Shown piece by piece: positions 1 through 6,514 of a stretch of DNA of 17,045 nt (its first letter is position 1; each line of letters starts with the position of its first letter). The notes beneath the pieces are model-generated. The model searched no databases. It was not told the DNA's origin and saw only the letters and a program-made list of their open reading frames with translations. The position numbers were made by a program, and so were the translations under genes. This stretch comes from Prosthecobacter debontii (GTDB lineage: Bacteria; Verrucomicrobiota; Verrucomicrobiia; Verrucomicrobiales; Akkermansiaceae): assembly GCA_945885485.1 (NCBI GenBank), contig CAMCYT010000030.1, positions 1 through 17,045 on the forward strand, read 5' to 3'.

Positions 1-459
1 CATGCTCAGTGGGGGACTCCTGAATTTCAGAAAGCACTTCACGCATTTGCTGACGCGGGCAAGGGGATCGTTCTATTGCACGCAGCAACGTGGTCGCATC
101 CTTGGGAGGGCTACAACAAACGCTTTGTTGCCGGAGAAACGAAAAGCCACGGCAAAGGTGACGTGGTGGCGGATTCTATCCGTTCAGTCAAACACCCTAT
201 TCTCAAGGATGTGCCAGAAAGTTTCACCATCGCCGACGAATCCTACCACTCCGTCTTTTTTGAAAAAGACGGCCACACTACTCTCATCGAAAACAAGCCC
301 GACGGTAAAAAACCTGATCCATATCCCGCTCTTTGGATTGTAGAAGACCCGAAGACTCGCATCGTTGCATACACCCACGGCCACGACGATAAATCCCACG
401 CTCATGAAGCCTACAAAACCATTCTCCGCAACGCTGTGAAGTGGGTTTCAAAAAGATAA
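1..459 (+). CDS. ThuA-like domain protein, 5' end missing
   Basis: The frame is open from the first base of the window and stops at TAA 457-459, so this is the C-terminal 152 codons of a longer gene; the ThuA domain is usually about 220-250 residues. Features typical of the ThuA (class I glutamine-amidotransferase-like) fold are visible: a GKGIVLLHAAT strand-turn near the start, W-x5-Y-N after it, a HPI-x-KDVP segment, the DES-Y motif (TIADESYH), a YPALWI strand and the closing THGHD motif followed by an ILRNAVKWV helix. The family is common in sugar-related gene sets of Verrucomicrobiota and Planctomycetota, but its reaction is mostly unknown. Neither the start nor a signal peptide can be seen. 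Family assignment is good; the substrate is unknown. Confidence 0.8.
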   Translation, partial: HAQWGTPEFQKALHAFADAGKGIVLLHAATWSHPWEGYNKRFVAGETKSHGKGDVVADSIRSVKHPILKDVPESFTIADESYHSVFFEKDGHTTLIENKPDGKKPDPYPALWIVEDPKTRIVAYTHGHDDKSHAHEAYKTILRNAVKWVSKR

Positions 460-474
460 TTAGTAGAAGAAAGA

Positions 475-607
475 GAACCACGGATGGACACGAATGAACA
501 CGGATACTCAGAGATATTAAAATGCTTAATTTTTAAACTAAGTGCGTGATAACTTTGTTTTTAATACTTTTTTAAAATCCGTGTTTATCTGTGTTTATCC
601 GTGGTTC
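475..607. repeat. Palindromic dispersed element with period-10 arms (copy 1)
   Basis: Two 31-bp arms, 475-505 and 577-607, are reverse complements at 26 of 31 positions and enclose an AT-rich 71-bp centre. Inside each arm a ten-base word related to cggatgaaca is repeated (cggatggaca, cgaatgaaca, cggat). A second element with the same outer word gaaccacRgat lies at 7406-7499. It fills most of the 186-bp gap between the ThuA-like gene and the cupin gene, and could fold into a long hairpin. It carries no gene. Confidence 0.85.
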
Positions 608-645
608 GATTCCTATTTTTGAATATCATGTAACAATCTAGCGCT

Positions 646-1050
646 ATGTTCATCACACCAGAAACCTTTCCTCATGAAACCATCGATGGTCGCGAGCACA
701 TTTGGCACTCAAAGCCTGGCATGACTCCAACCGAAGATTTGATCGTCGTTCACGCCACGATCAAACCCGGAGGCGGTCATCCTTTTCACACTCATCCTAA
801 CAAAGAAGAAGTTATCTACATCATTGAAGGCGAAGCTGAGCAATGGATTGAGCAAGAGAAACAGATCATCGGTCCGGGATCCTCTGCCTACATTCCTAAA
901 AGCGCAGTTCATGCCACATTCAATCGTGGCAATAAGGATTTGAAATTTATTGCAATCATCACCCCGTGTTCATCCGATGGCCCCGTGCACGTCGCAGTCG
1001 AACATCTTGAACCTTGGAATTCTCTAATGGCTGCTATGTCTGAGGAGTAA
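646..1050 (+). CDS. Single-domain cupin protein
   Basis: A 134-residue protein with one complete Cupin_2 domain. Motif 1 reads GGHPFHTHPNKEEVIYIIEG (residues 43-62) with metal-ligand candidates H48, H50 and E55. Motif 2 reads GSSAYIPKSAVHATFNRG (76-93 region) with the fourth ligand H89. A small beta-barrel that binds one divalent metal (Fe, Mn, Ni or Zn) is expected. There is no signal peptide, so it should be cytoplasmic. The ATG at 646 follows 186 bp of intergenic repeat and has no recognisable Shine-Dalgarno. Members of this family include isomerases, dioxygenases and small-molecule sensors, and nothing here chooses between them. It converges on the disrupted membrane-protein gene on the opposite strand. 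Confidence 0.85.
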   Translation: MFITPETFPHETIDGREHIWHSKPGMTPTEDLIVVHATIKPGGGHPFHTHPNKEEVIYIIEGEAEQWIEQEKQIIGPGSSAYIPKSAVHATFNRGNKDLKFIAIITPCSSDGPVHVAVEHLEPWNSLMAAMSEE

Positions 1051-1099
1051 GGTGAGAACGTCTAAGTAATGACAGCGCCGGGGTCAACTTCCAAAATGA

Positions 1100-1178
1100 T
1101 CAGACGGCTTCCTCGACATCGCCATCTCCGCCTTGTTGGGCTTTTTTGAATTCGTCGAGATTGCCAAATCTCAAAACG
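1100..1178 (-). pseudogene. 3' part of a membrane-protein gene cut by the IS
   Basis: This is the lost end of the gene that begins at 2911. If the IS (1179-2557) and one AACG copy (1175-1178) are removed, the frame runs straight from GTT at 2560-2558 into TTG at 1174-1172. It adds 24 residues beginning LRFGNLDEFKK and ending DVEEAV, then TGA at 1102-1100. The tail is hydrophilic and acidic, as expected for a cytoplasmic C-terminus after the last membrane helix. With the IS in place this piece has no start of its own. Confidence 0.85.
1175..1178. repeat. Target-site duplication AACG, left copy
   Basis: AACG directly abuts the TGTAG tip of the IS. The identical bases lie at 2558-2561 just outside the other end. 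Four bases is within the 3-5 bp range of IS3-family duplications. Confidence 0.85.
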
Positions 1179-1205
1179 TGTAGTGCCCCCTCGTAATTTG
1201 GACAG
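1179..1205. repeat. IS terminal inverted repeat, tnpB side (IRR)
   Basis: Imperfect inverted partner of 2530-2557. The outermost TGTAG, the central CCCCC and the inner TGGACAG agree between the ends. It is the right end by IS convention, because the transposase genes read toward it. Confidence 0.85.
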
Positions 1206-1218
1206 CCGATAATGTTAT

Positions 1219-2070
1219 TTAGGCTGCTTGATTGCATATGAGTTGGTTGTATTGATTAGGAGATTTGTATTTGAGCGATTGGTGAGGACGGTGGTGGTTG
1301 TAGCGGTGGATCCAAGCACGTAGTTTTAGTCTGGCGTGTTCGATGGATTCGAAGCGATTGCACCAAGCGAACTCTTCTTTGAACGTTTTGATGAAGCGTT
1401 CGCAAAGTCCATTTTGTTGAGGGGTATATGGAGTGATGTATTCTTGTTTGAGTCCGTAGTCATTGACTACGGCGCGGTATTGGCGTGAGCCAAATACCAA
1501 GCCGTTGTCATGGCGAAGCAGCATGTCTTTTGGAGCGCTGCGCAGAGCGCCGAATCGACTGAGTAGAGCTTCTTCAAGTGCTCTCTCCGCCGTTTTGGCG
1601 CGACCGGTGAGTTCTAGCGCGTGACCAAGCACTTCACGCGTGCAGCAGTCGATGACCGGCACGAAGACGCACCAACCGTTTCTACCACAGTTAATCAAAG
1701 CCAAATCAGTCGCCCAACGTTGGTTAGGTTGTGCGGTGATCGAACTAGAAGCTTTGACACGCGGGCGATGGCCTGAACGCCGTTTAGGCAAAGTCCAATT
1801 CTTGAGCTTCATGATTCGATGCACCTTCTTACGGTTGACTTGGATATGGTGTTCGAAGCGTAAACGACTCCATGTGCCACGCACGCCGCAGGCGGGCTCA
1901 CTTTGGTGAATGAGCTTGATGCGAGCGGCCATGGCTTCGTCAATCGGGCGTTGCCGTCTCTGGCGCGGTTGATAATAGGCACTTGATCTAGCAAGTCCCA
2001 ACCACTCCGAAAGTTTGGTCACGGATAACTGTTTTCCCGACGCGAGCAAGATGGATTGAATCTTGTTCAT
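1219..2070 (-). CDS. tnpB: IS3-family transposase OrfB (DDE integrase domain)
   Basis: I chose the ATG at 2070, giving 283 residues, because it overlaps the tnpA stop as ATGA and begins with the usual OrfB opening (MNKIQSILLASG, then LSEWLGLARSSAYY). A frame start at 2109 is possible but less natural. An HTH_21-like region is followed by an rve-type RNase H-fold core. The catalytic triad is D122 (RWATDLA), D188 (LRHDNG) and E224 (QQNGLCERF), with exactly 35 residues between the second D and the E, as in the DD35E class. The HRPHQSL motif near the end is the usual IS3 tail. TnpB does the strand cutting and joining at the IS ends. No A6G-type slippery sequence is visible in the overlap with tnpA, so translational coupling is more likely than programmed frameshifting, although the frame relation (-1) would permit it. 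Confidence 0.93.
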   Translation of the reverse strand: MNKIQSILLASGKQLSVTKLSEWLGLARSSAYYQPRQRRQRPIDEAMAARIKLIHQSEPACGVRGTWSRLRFEHHIQVNRKKVHRIMKLKNWTLPKRRSGHRPRVKASSSITAQPNQRWATDLALINCGRNGWCVFVPVIDCCTREVLGHALELTGRAKTAERALEEALLSRFGALRSAPKDMLLRHDNGLVFGSRQYRAVVNDYGLKQEYITPYTPQQNGLCERFIKTFKEEFAWCNRFESIEHARLKLRAWIHRYNHHRPHQSLKYKSPNQYNQLICNQAA

Positions 2071-2390
2071 GACCTCACGTCGGGCAATGGCTTTCCCTGA
2101 ACTTCGCAAGCGATCTTGTAGACTTCTATTTGCATGGTTAGATCACCGATCTTGGCGAGTAGATCTTTCTCTTTGGACTTGTGCAGTGCTTCGGCATCTC
2201 GTGGGTGAGAACGCAAAGCTTCAGTGCCCATAGACACAAAATCTTCGATCCATTGTTCAACCTCGCCAACGGTGAGGTCGTGAGTTCGAGCAAGCTCAGC
2301 AGCTGTGGTTTTGCCCTTGATGATATCCATTACCACGCTCGCTTTGCGTCGCGCAGTCCAACGTTTAATTTCGTCTGATTCGTCATTCAT
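2067..2390 (-). CDS. tnpA: IS3-family transposase OrfA (helix-turn-helix)
   Basis: A 107-residue protein of the type that precedes OrfB in IS3 elements. The N-terminal part (KRWTARRKASVVMDIIKGKT, then AAELARTHDLTVGEVEQWI) is a helix-turn-helix for recognition of the IS ends. The C-terminal half has a heptad-like leucine pattern (LLAKIGDLTMQIEVYKI) as in OrfA dimerisation zippers. Unlike the chromosomal genes here it has a clear ribosome binding site, GGAGG ending about 8 bases before ATG 2390, which suggests a foreign origin. Its stop TGA (2069-2067) overlaps the tnpB start. Its own start overlaps the stop of the open frame that enters from the interrupted host gene, again as ATGA. Confidence 0.9.
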   Translation of the reverse strand: MNDESDEIKRWTARRKASVVMDIIKGKTTAAELARTHDLTVGEVEQWIEDFVSMGTEALRSHPRDAEALHKSKEKDLLAKIGDLTMQIEVYKIACEVQGKPLPDVRS

Positions 2391-2420
2391 TGGAGACCTC
2401 CCTTCTGGCTAAGGCACAAC

Positions 2421-2464
2421 CTGGGGCTCTCCGCCCCAGACCCGGACAAGCTGTCGTCAGCTTG
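2421..2464. promoter_or_regulatory. Two consecutive hairpins in the IS leader
   Basis: Perfect 7-bp stems: ctggggc-tctcc-gccccag at 2421-2439 and caagctg-tcgt-cagcttg at 2447-2464. They lie between the IS end and tnpA. Similar leader structures in other IS elements reduce translation of transposase from transcripts entering from outside (known for IS10 and IS50). Applying that role here is inference. Confidence 0.55.
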
Positions 2465-2529
2465 AGCACGCCCGCTGTGAGTTTGATGTTTTTTACGCAG
2501 TTCCCCGTAATTCAGGAAGCTGATATTTC

Positions 2530-2557
2530 CTGTCCAGTTATTGCGGGGGACGCTACA
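2530..2557. repeat. IS terminal inverted repeat, tnpA side (IRL)
   Basis: Read inward from 2557 it gives TGTAGCGTCCCCCGC, then AATAAC and TGGACAG, matching the other end with small indels. The IS promoter is expected just inside this end. Confidence 0.85.
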
Positions 2558-2561
2558 AACG
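2558..2561. repeat. Target-site duplication AACG, right copy
   Basis: Partner of 1175-1178. Keeping only one of the two copies restores the reading frame of the interrupted membrane-protein gene. Confidence 0.85.
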
Positions 2562-2911
2562 CACGCTCTGGTGAAAATCATCAAAGCGCCCACAGTAGCG
2601 AACCCTAACGCCAGCCCCTGTATTTCTTGGACTTGGTTCTCCAGTTTGAAAAACGGGTAAGCAATACTTAGCGAACTTCGACAAACGACTGCTGTGATTA
2701 GGAGAAGTATGAAGCTGTTGTATCTCCAAGTCAGCGTGAGCAGGACGAGCCAAAGTAACCCTAAGGGGATCGAAACAGCCAAGAATGCGTGAGGAGCTGG
2801 ATCATTCAGATACAGAGCTGCGAATAGAGCGACCCAGATCCAGATCCAATATTGAGCGTTAAGAATTATCTTCTTACCGTTCTCTTTCCATCTGGCGTTA
2901 TGATCGCTCAT
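2558..2911 (-). pseudogene. 5' part of a small membrane-protein gene cut by the IS
   Basis: Exactly 118 codons from ATG 2911 to the IS junction. I chose this start over the upstream ATG at 3067 because the added 52 residues are Cys/Arg/Thr-rich and not protein-like, while MSDHNARWKENGKKI is a normal cytoplasmic N-terminus. About four hydrophobic segments can be seen, near residues 21-35, 41-62, 65-81 and 97-114. Joined to 1100-1174 it makes a 142-residue multi-pass inner-membrane protein with an acidic tail. I do not recognise the family. With the IS present the frame continues 56 residues into the IS leader and stops at 2387, giving a chimeric 174-residue product whose last transmembrane helix is nearly complete, so some function could remain. 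Confidence 0.75.
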
Positions 2912-3100
2912 GATTTTCTTGCCCAACAGTGTTATTGAATCGCGTGCGGTATTTGTCCTGCAAATGCCACACGCTGTATAATGCCTGCAAATACAACTCG
3001 AAAGAGCGTAGCTTTGGGTTGTCCGATCATTGGATGATTTTTTAATCAACACAATGAGGATCGGCAAGATGATTCGTTTTCTTATCTGTATGAGGAGATC

Positions 3101-3121
3101 GGTCGTCTCGGCGAGACGACC
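3101..3121. repeat. Perfect palindrome ggtcgtctcg-g-cgagacgacc
   Basis: Ten-base arms around one central base. Followed by ctaccttttgg, which has too few T residues for a clear terminator on the plus strand. Probably one of several short mobile-type palindromes in this genome. Confidence 0.6.
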
Positions 3122-3248
3122 CTACCTTTTGGGTTTGCTATGATCAATCGATGTATGATGAAAGGCTGCTTTAGTCGCGGTTGAAAATCGCAGGTCCTTT
3201 CTGAGGGGCGTTGATGGGGTGCTGCGTGTATAGAAGCTATGCGTGAGA

Positions 3249-3266
3249 GCTGCAAAGAATTGCAGC
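3249..3266. repeat. Hairpin gctgcaa-agaa-ttgcagc
   Basis: Perfect 7-bp stem with a 4-base loop in a region without genes. No T tract follows. Function unknown. Confidence 0.4.
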
Positions 3267-3300
3267 AGTCCAGAGCCTGCGGCGCGGAGCATCTCTTCAA

Positions 3301-3342
3301 ATCAAAAATCAACATTCGTCAATCATCAATCGTCAATCAGTT
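3301..3342. repeat. Period-7 array (six heptads related to atcatca)
   Basis: Consecutive heptads atcaaaa, atcaaca, ttcgtca, atcatca, atcgtca, atcagtt. A 38-bp stretch (3302-3339) matches the reverse complement of 11855-11892 at 36 positions, so this is a dispersed repeat and not chance. It sits about 30 bp beyond the purF stop. Confidence 0.8.
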
Positions 3343-3373
3343 GATAGCCCCAGAGGAGCCCATGCAGAGTTAA

Positions 3374-5296
3374 TTAAAGCAGATCGTAGCTTCTGCCGCC
3401 GACGCCTTCGAACCAGCGGACGTAGGCTTGGTTGACCATGGAGTAGCCACCGGGGGTGGGGTAGTTACCGGTGAAGTACCAATCGCCGCATGGGCCTTTG
3501 ATGGAGGCGTGGAGGTTTTCGATGGTCTGATAGATGACTTCGACTTCGCCGTGCCAATCGATGTCTTCAGGATAAACCATGCGGCTGACTTCCTCGGAGA
3601 TTTCCTCGGCGGTAAATGCTTCGTAAACGCCTTGGACGCGGTTGAGTCTATCGGCTGGAGCTTTTTTGAGCTCTTCTTTGCATTGCTCGTAAATGTCATC
3701 TAACAGGTGCTGGCGACCCGCCCGGCGGTGCAGGGCGACGGCGGCGTTGAAGGCGATGAACTTGCCGAGTTCCGACATGTCGATGCCGTAGCAATCCGGA
3801 TAACGGATCTGTGGAGCTGTTGAGCAGATTACAATCTTGGACGGATGGGTGCGGGCAAGAATTTTGAGAATGGATTTTTTCAGGGTCGTGCCGCGGACGA
3901 TGGAGTCATCGATGACCACGAGATTGTCGCCGCGTTTCACAGCTCCGTAGGTGATGTCGTAAACGTGGGAGACGAGTTGATCGCGGCCTTTTTCCTGGGA
4001 AATGAAGGTCCGCATCTTGATGTCCTTGTGGGCGATTTTTTCGCCACGCGGCCAGTTGCGCAGGATGAGTTCGTCGACTTTCTCTGGAGTGAGGGTGCCG
4101 TTATCCACCGACTCGAGAATTTCCATGCGGACTTGTTGGCGACGATAGAGGCGCAGGCCGTCCATCATGCCGTGGTAGGCAGTTTCTGCGGTGTTGGGGA
4201 TGAAGGAGAAAACGGTTTTATCAAAGGTATCACCGATGGATTGGATGACTTGATCGACCAATGCTGAGCCCATGGCTTTGCGCTCGCGGTAGATTTGTGG
4301 GTCGTTGCCGCGTGAGAAATAAATTTTCTCGAAGGAGCAAGGGGTGAATTTTTGTGGCGTGTGAAATTGGACGTCGGAAATTGAACCATCGGCTTTGATG
4401 GTGATGACCGAACCGGGGTCGAGAGCCTTGACCTGATCGGCCTCGGCTTCGAACACGGTCATCAAAGGCACTCGCTCGGAGGCGAAGGCGATGACTTCAT
4501 CGGTGATGAGCATGTGGCAGGGGCGGATGCCGCGAGGGTCGCGCATTACGAACATGTCGCCGTTGCCGATGGCACCGCAGATCGCGTAGCCGCCGTCCCA
4601 TGGTTCGGCGGATTGAGCGATGAGGCTGGGGACATCGAGGGCGGCGGAAATGTGTTCTGGGATTTCCGCGCCGGGCATGCCTTGATCACGGAGTTTGTGA
4701 TAGAGATTGGTGTGCGCCTCGTCGAGGTGGTAGCCGATTTCTTCGAGAACCGTTTGGGTGTCAGTTCCGAAAACTGGATGCTGACCGCGTTCGATGAGCG
4801 TTTTGTTCAGCTCCATCGCATTGGTCATGTTGAAATTGCCCATGACCATGAGTGTGCGGGTGGGCCAGTTGCTGCGGCGGAGGTAGGGATGGCAGGAGCC
4901 TTCGTCGAATTCTCCACTGGTTCCGTAACGAAGGTGGCCCATCAAAATTTCCCCACCGAAATCAAAATGTGTCTTCACACTATCTGGATTGCTCTTATCG
5001 AGTGTTCCCTTGCGATCCATTTTGTAAAACGCCTTCACTTCCTTGCGGAAAATTTGGGCGAGCGCATCGGATTCAATCCCACGGCGACGATGCACGTAGG
5101 GTTTGCCCATGGGCACGTTGAGTTTGACACAGCCGATGCCAGTGCCGTCTTGACCTCGGTTGTGTTGCTTTTCCATGAGAAGGAAAAGCTTGTTCACTCC
5201 CCACAAGCAAGTGCCGTAGCGATCGTAGTAATAGGCCAAGGGTTTCCGCAATCGCACTGCTGCGATCCCACATTCATGCGTCAGAAAATCACTCAT
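3374..5296 (-). CDS. purF: Amidophosphoribosyltransferase, long type
   Basis: Catalyses the first committed step of purine synthesis, PRPP + glutamine to phosphoribosylamine, in the cytoplasm. 640 residues, clearly longer than the roughly 470-505 of E. coli or B. subtilis PurF and similar to the long form of Bacteroidetes and Verrucomicrobia. The Ntn glutaminase domain begins at C9 (HECGIA) and holds HNRGQDGTG (45-53), HLRYGTSG (121-128), GNFNMTN (153-159) and DPRGIRP (253-259). The phosphoribosyltransferase domain has the PRPP loop VVIDDSIVRGTT (460-471). C9 must become N-terminal for catalysis, so removal of an eight-residue propeptide ending in E is expected, as with the 11-residue one of B. 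subtilis. It lies 40 bp after purM and is likely co-transcribed with it. No Shine-Dalgarno precedes ATG 5296. Confidence 0.95.
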   Translation of the reverse strand: MSDFLTHECGIAAVRLRKPLAYYYDRYGTCLWGVNKLFLLMEKQHNRGQDGTGIGCVKLNVPMGKPYVHRRRGIESDALAQIFRKEVKAFYKMDRKGTLDKSNPDSVKTHFDFGGEILMGHLRYGTSGEFDEGSCHPYLRRSNWPTRTLMVMGNFNMTNAMELNKTLIERGQHPVFGTDTQTVLEEIGYHLDEAHTNLYHKLRDQGMPGAEIPEHISAALDVPSLIAQSAEPWDGGYAICGAIGNGDMFVMRDPRGIRPCHMLITDEVIAFASERVPLMTVFEAEADQVKALDPGSVITIKADGSISDVQFHTPQKFTPCSFEKIYFSRGNDPQIYRERKAMGSALVDQVIQSIGDTFDKTVFSFIPNTAETAYHGMMDGLRLYRRQQVRMEILESVDNGTLTPEKVDELILRNWPRGEKIAHKDIKMRTFISQEKGRDQLVSHVYDITYGAVKRGDNLVVIDDSIVRGTTLKKSILKILARTHPSKIVICSTAPQIRYPDCYGIDMSELGKFIAFNAAVALHRRAGRQHLLDDIYEQCKEELKKAPADRLNRVQGVYEAFTAEEISEEVSRMVYPEDIDWHGEVEVIYQTIENLHASIKGPCGDWYFTGNYPTPGGYSMVNQAYVRWFEGVGGRSYDLL

Positions 5297-5336
5297 GCGT
5301 TGGTGTTATGTGCTGAAAAACTGAGTAGGTTTCGGC

Positions 5337-6332
5337 TCACGGCTTTACTTTCACTCTCACTCCTTCTTGTGCAACCATTTTCCCCAGAATAGTTCCTCCA
5401 GGACCGGCTTTGAGGGCTTGTTCGACTTTGTCTTCGCTGACGATGGCGACCCAGCCGATTCCCATGTTGAAGGTATGGAAGCGATCTTCTGCATCGACTT
5501 GAGCGAGAAGTTTTTCGATTCCCGGAAGATCCCATTGCGGGATTTCGAGATCTGCGCCCATGCCGACGAAGAGGCGCTCGAGGTTTTCTGGAAGGCCTCC
5601 GCCGGTGATGTGCGACATGGCTTTCGGTTTCACACCGGATTTTTTGAGGTCATTGACGACGTCATCATAAAGGCGGGTCGGCTGGAGCCATGCGGTGAGT
5701 TCTTCATCGGTGACCGTTCCGGGTGCCATTTCGCGGAGCGCGCGGCGGACAAGCGACCAACCGTTGGCGTGGATGCTGTTGGATTTGAAACCGATCAGCA
5801 CATCGCCAATGGCGAGGGTGGTGGGATCGATGAGATCGGATTTTTCGGCGCAGCCGATGCAGAAGCCGGAGAGTTCGAGAACATCAACTGGGACGATGCC
5901 TGGCATTTCTGCGGTTTCGCCGCCAGCGAGTATGCAGTTGCAAGCTTCGAGGTAATCGGCCATGCCGCTGATGACGCGGGTGATCTTATCTTCATCGAGC
6001 GCGGCGATGCCGATGTAGTCGAGGAAGAGTAGGGGATCGCCGCCGGTGGTGAGGATGTCGTTGACTGACATCGCGACAAGGTCTTTGCCGGCGATTTCGA
6101 GGAGATCTTTTTCTAACAGAACTTCAAGTTTCGTTCCGACCCCATCACAGCCGGTGACAATGACCGGATGTTTGTATTCAGAAAGATCGTAACAAGCGGC
6201 GAAGAGACCGAATGCGCCGAGTAATTTCCGCTTTTGTTGGGTGCGTTTAACGTGAGTTTTGATGTCACCGACGAGTGCTGCGGCTTTCCGCGTATCGACT
6301 CCTGCTTGCTGGTATGTGAGCTTTCCTGCCAT
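5337..6332 (-). CDS. purM: Phosphoribosylformylglycinamidine cyclo-ligase (AIR synthetase)
   Basis: Converts FGAM and ATP to aminoimidazole ribotide, the fifth step of de novo purine synthesis, as a cytoplasmic homodimer. 331 residues, close to the usual 340-350. Family motifs appear in order: YQQAGVD (7-13), VTGCDGVGTKL (59-69), AMSVNDILTTGGDPLLFLDY (87-106), LAGGETAEMPG (135-145), SNSIHANGWSLVRR (184-197), HITGGGLPEN (241-250) and FNMGIGW (288-294). Both the N-terminal ATP-binding half and the C-terminal AIRS_C half are complete. It is followed by purF after 40 bp and preceded by mtnP on the same strand, 182 bp away with an inverted repeat between. ATG 6332 has no Shine-Dalgarno. The assignment is firm. 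Confidence 0.96.
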   Translation of the reverse strand: MAGKLTYQQAGVDTRKAAALVGDIKTHVKRTQQKRKLLGAFGLFAACYDLSEYKHPVIVTGCDGVGTKLEVLLEKDLLEIAGKDLVAMSVNDILTTGGDPLLFLDYIGIAALDEDKITRVISGMADYLEACNCILAGGETAEMPGIVPVDVLELSGFCIGCAEKSDLIDPTTLAIGDVLIGFKSNSIHANGWSLVRRALREMAPGTVTDEELTAWLQPTRLYDDVVNDLKKSGVKPKAMSHITGGGLPENLERLFVGMGADLEIPQWDLPGIEKLLAQVDAEDRFHTFNMGIGWVAIVSEDKVEQALKAGPGGTILGKMVAQEGVRVKVKP

Positions 6333-6450
6333 TGCTGTGCAGCGGTTCTAGGCGGGGGCGACGCGGCGGTCACGCAGAAAAGATTTTTTACTGAATTCTG
6401 TGGGGAAATCTTGCGTTTAATGTCAAAAATGGAACCGCAGATGGGCACAG

Positions 6451-6512
6451 GGGAGCGTGGGCATCCTGCCCGCTTTGGAGAATGAAGATGCGGGCGGGAC
6501 GCCCGCGCTCCC
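6451..6512. repeat. Inverted pair of a GC-rich dispersed palindrome, possible terminator
   Basis: Arms 6451-6473 (gggagcgtgggcatcctg and on) and 6490-6512 are reverse complements at 20 of 23 positions, and each arm is itself nearly palindromic around gcgggc/gcccgc. Further copies of the word gatgcgggcaggat are found at 13360-13419. The pair lies 2 bp from the mtnP stop, so it could end mtnP transcription and partly uncouple it from purM-purF. No T tract is seen on the minus strand, so the terminator role is uncertain. Confidence 0.75.
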
Positions 6513-6514
6513 TT

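Larger units (their letters stand above)
1179..2557 (-). mobile_element. Complete IS3-family insertion sequence, 1379 bp
   Basis: Both ends can be defined. The end at 1179 reads TGTAGTGCCCCCTCG and continues to TGGACAG at 1205. The end at 2557, read inward, gives TGTAGCGTCCCCC and ends TGGACAG near 2530. The two share the TGTAG tip, a CCCCC block and TGGACAG, with one or two indels between. Terminal 5'-TG...CA-3' is usual in the IS3 family. Four-base direct repeats AACG flank it (1175-1178 and 2558-2561), and the interrupted gene is restored when one is removed with the IS. Two overlapping minus-strand genes, tnpA and tnpB, fill most of it, with 40 bp after tnpB and an unusually long 167-bp leader before tnpA. 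Both genes appear intact, so the element may still be active. Confidence 0.92.
2912..3373. other. Gene-free, repeat-rich intergenic region
   Basis: 462 bp between the interrupted membrane-protein gene and the purF stop. It holds a perfect 10-bp palindrome (3101-3121), a 7-bp hairpin (3249-3266) and a period-7 array (3301-3342). I see no convincing gene, RNA gene or clear terminator. Confidence 0.6.

Noticed and set aside
2067..2109. Programmed -1 frameshift between tnpA and tnpB
   Set aside because: The frame relation would allow it, but no A6G or similar slippery run is present in the overlap. An ATGA stop-start overlap gives a simpler explanation.
2912..3067. Upstream extension of the interrupted membrane-protein frame
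   Set aside because: The 52 added residues are Cys/Arg/Thr-rich, unlike a membrane protein N-terminus, so ATG 2911 is preferred.
3082..3315. 77-codon minus-strand frame in the gene gap after purF
   Set aside because: Overlaps a palindrome, a hairpin and a heptad array. No start signal and no protein-like composition.
4514..5392. 292-codon plus-strand open frame
   Set aside because: It lies antisense to purF and crosses into purM. Its protein is Ala/Val/Phe-rich without motifs, and purF codons explain the openness.
5367..6032. 221-codon plus-strand open frame
   Set aside because: Antisense shadow of purM, which has all family motifs.
6333..6450. Purine riboswitch or PurR-type operator before purM
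   Set aside because: No purine-aptamer-like pairing or recognisable operator was found in the leader; only the dispersed inverted repeat further up.
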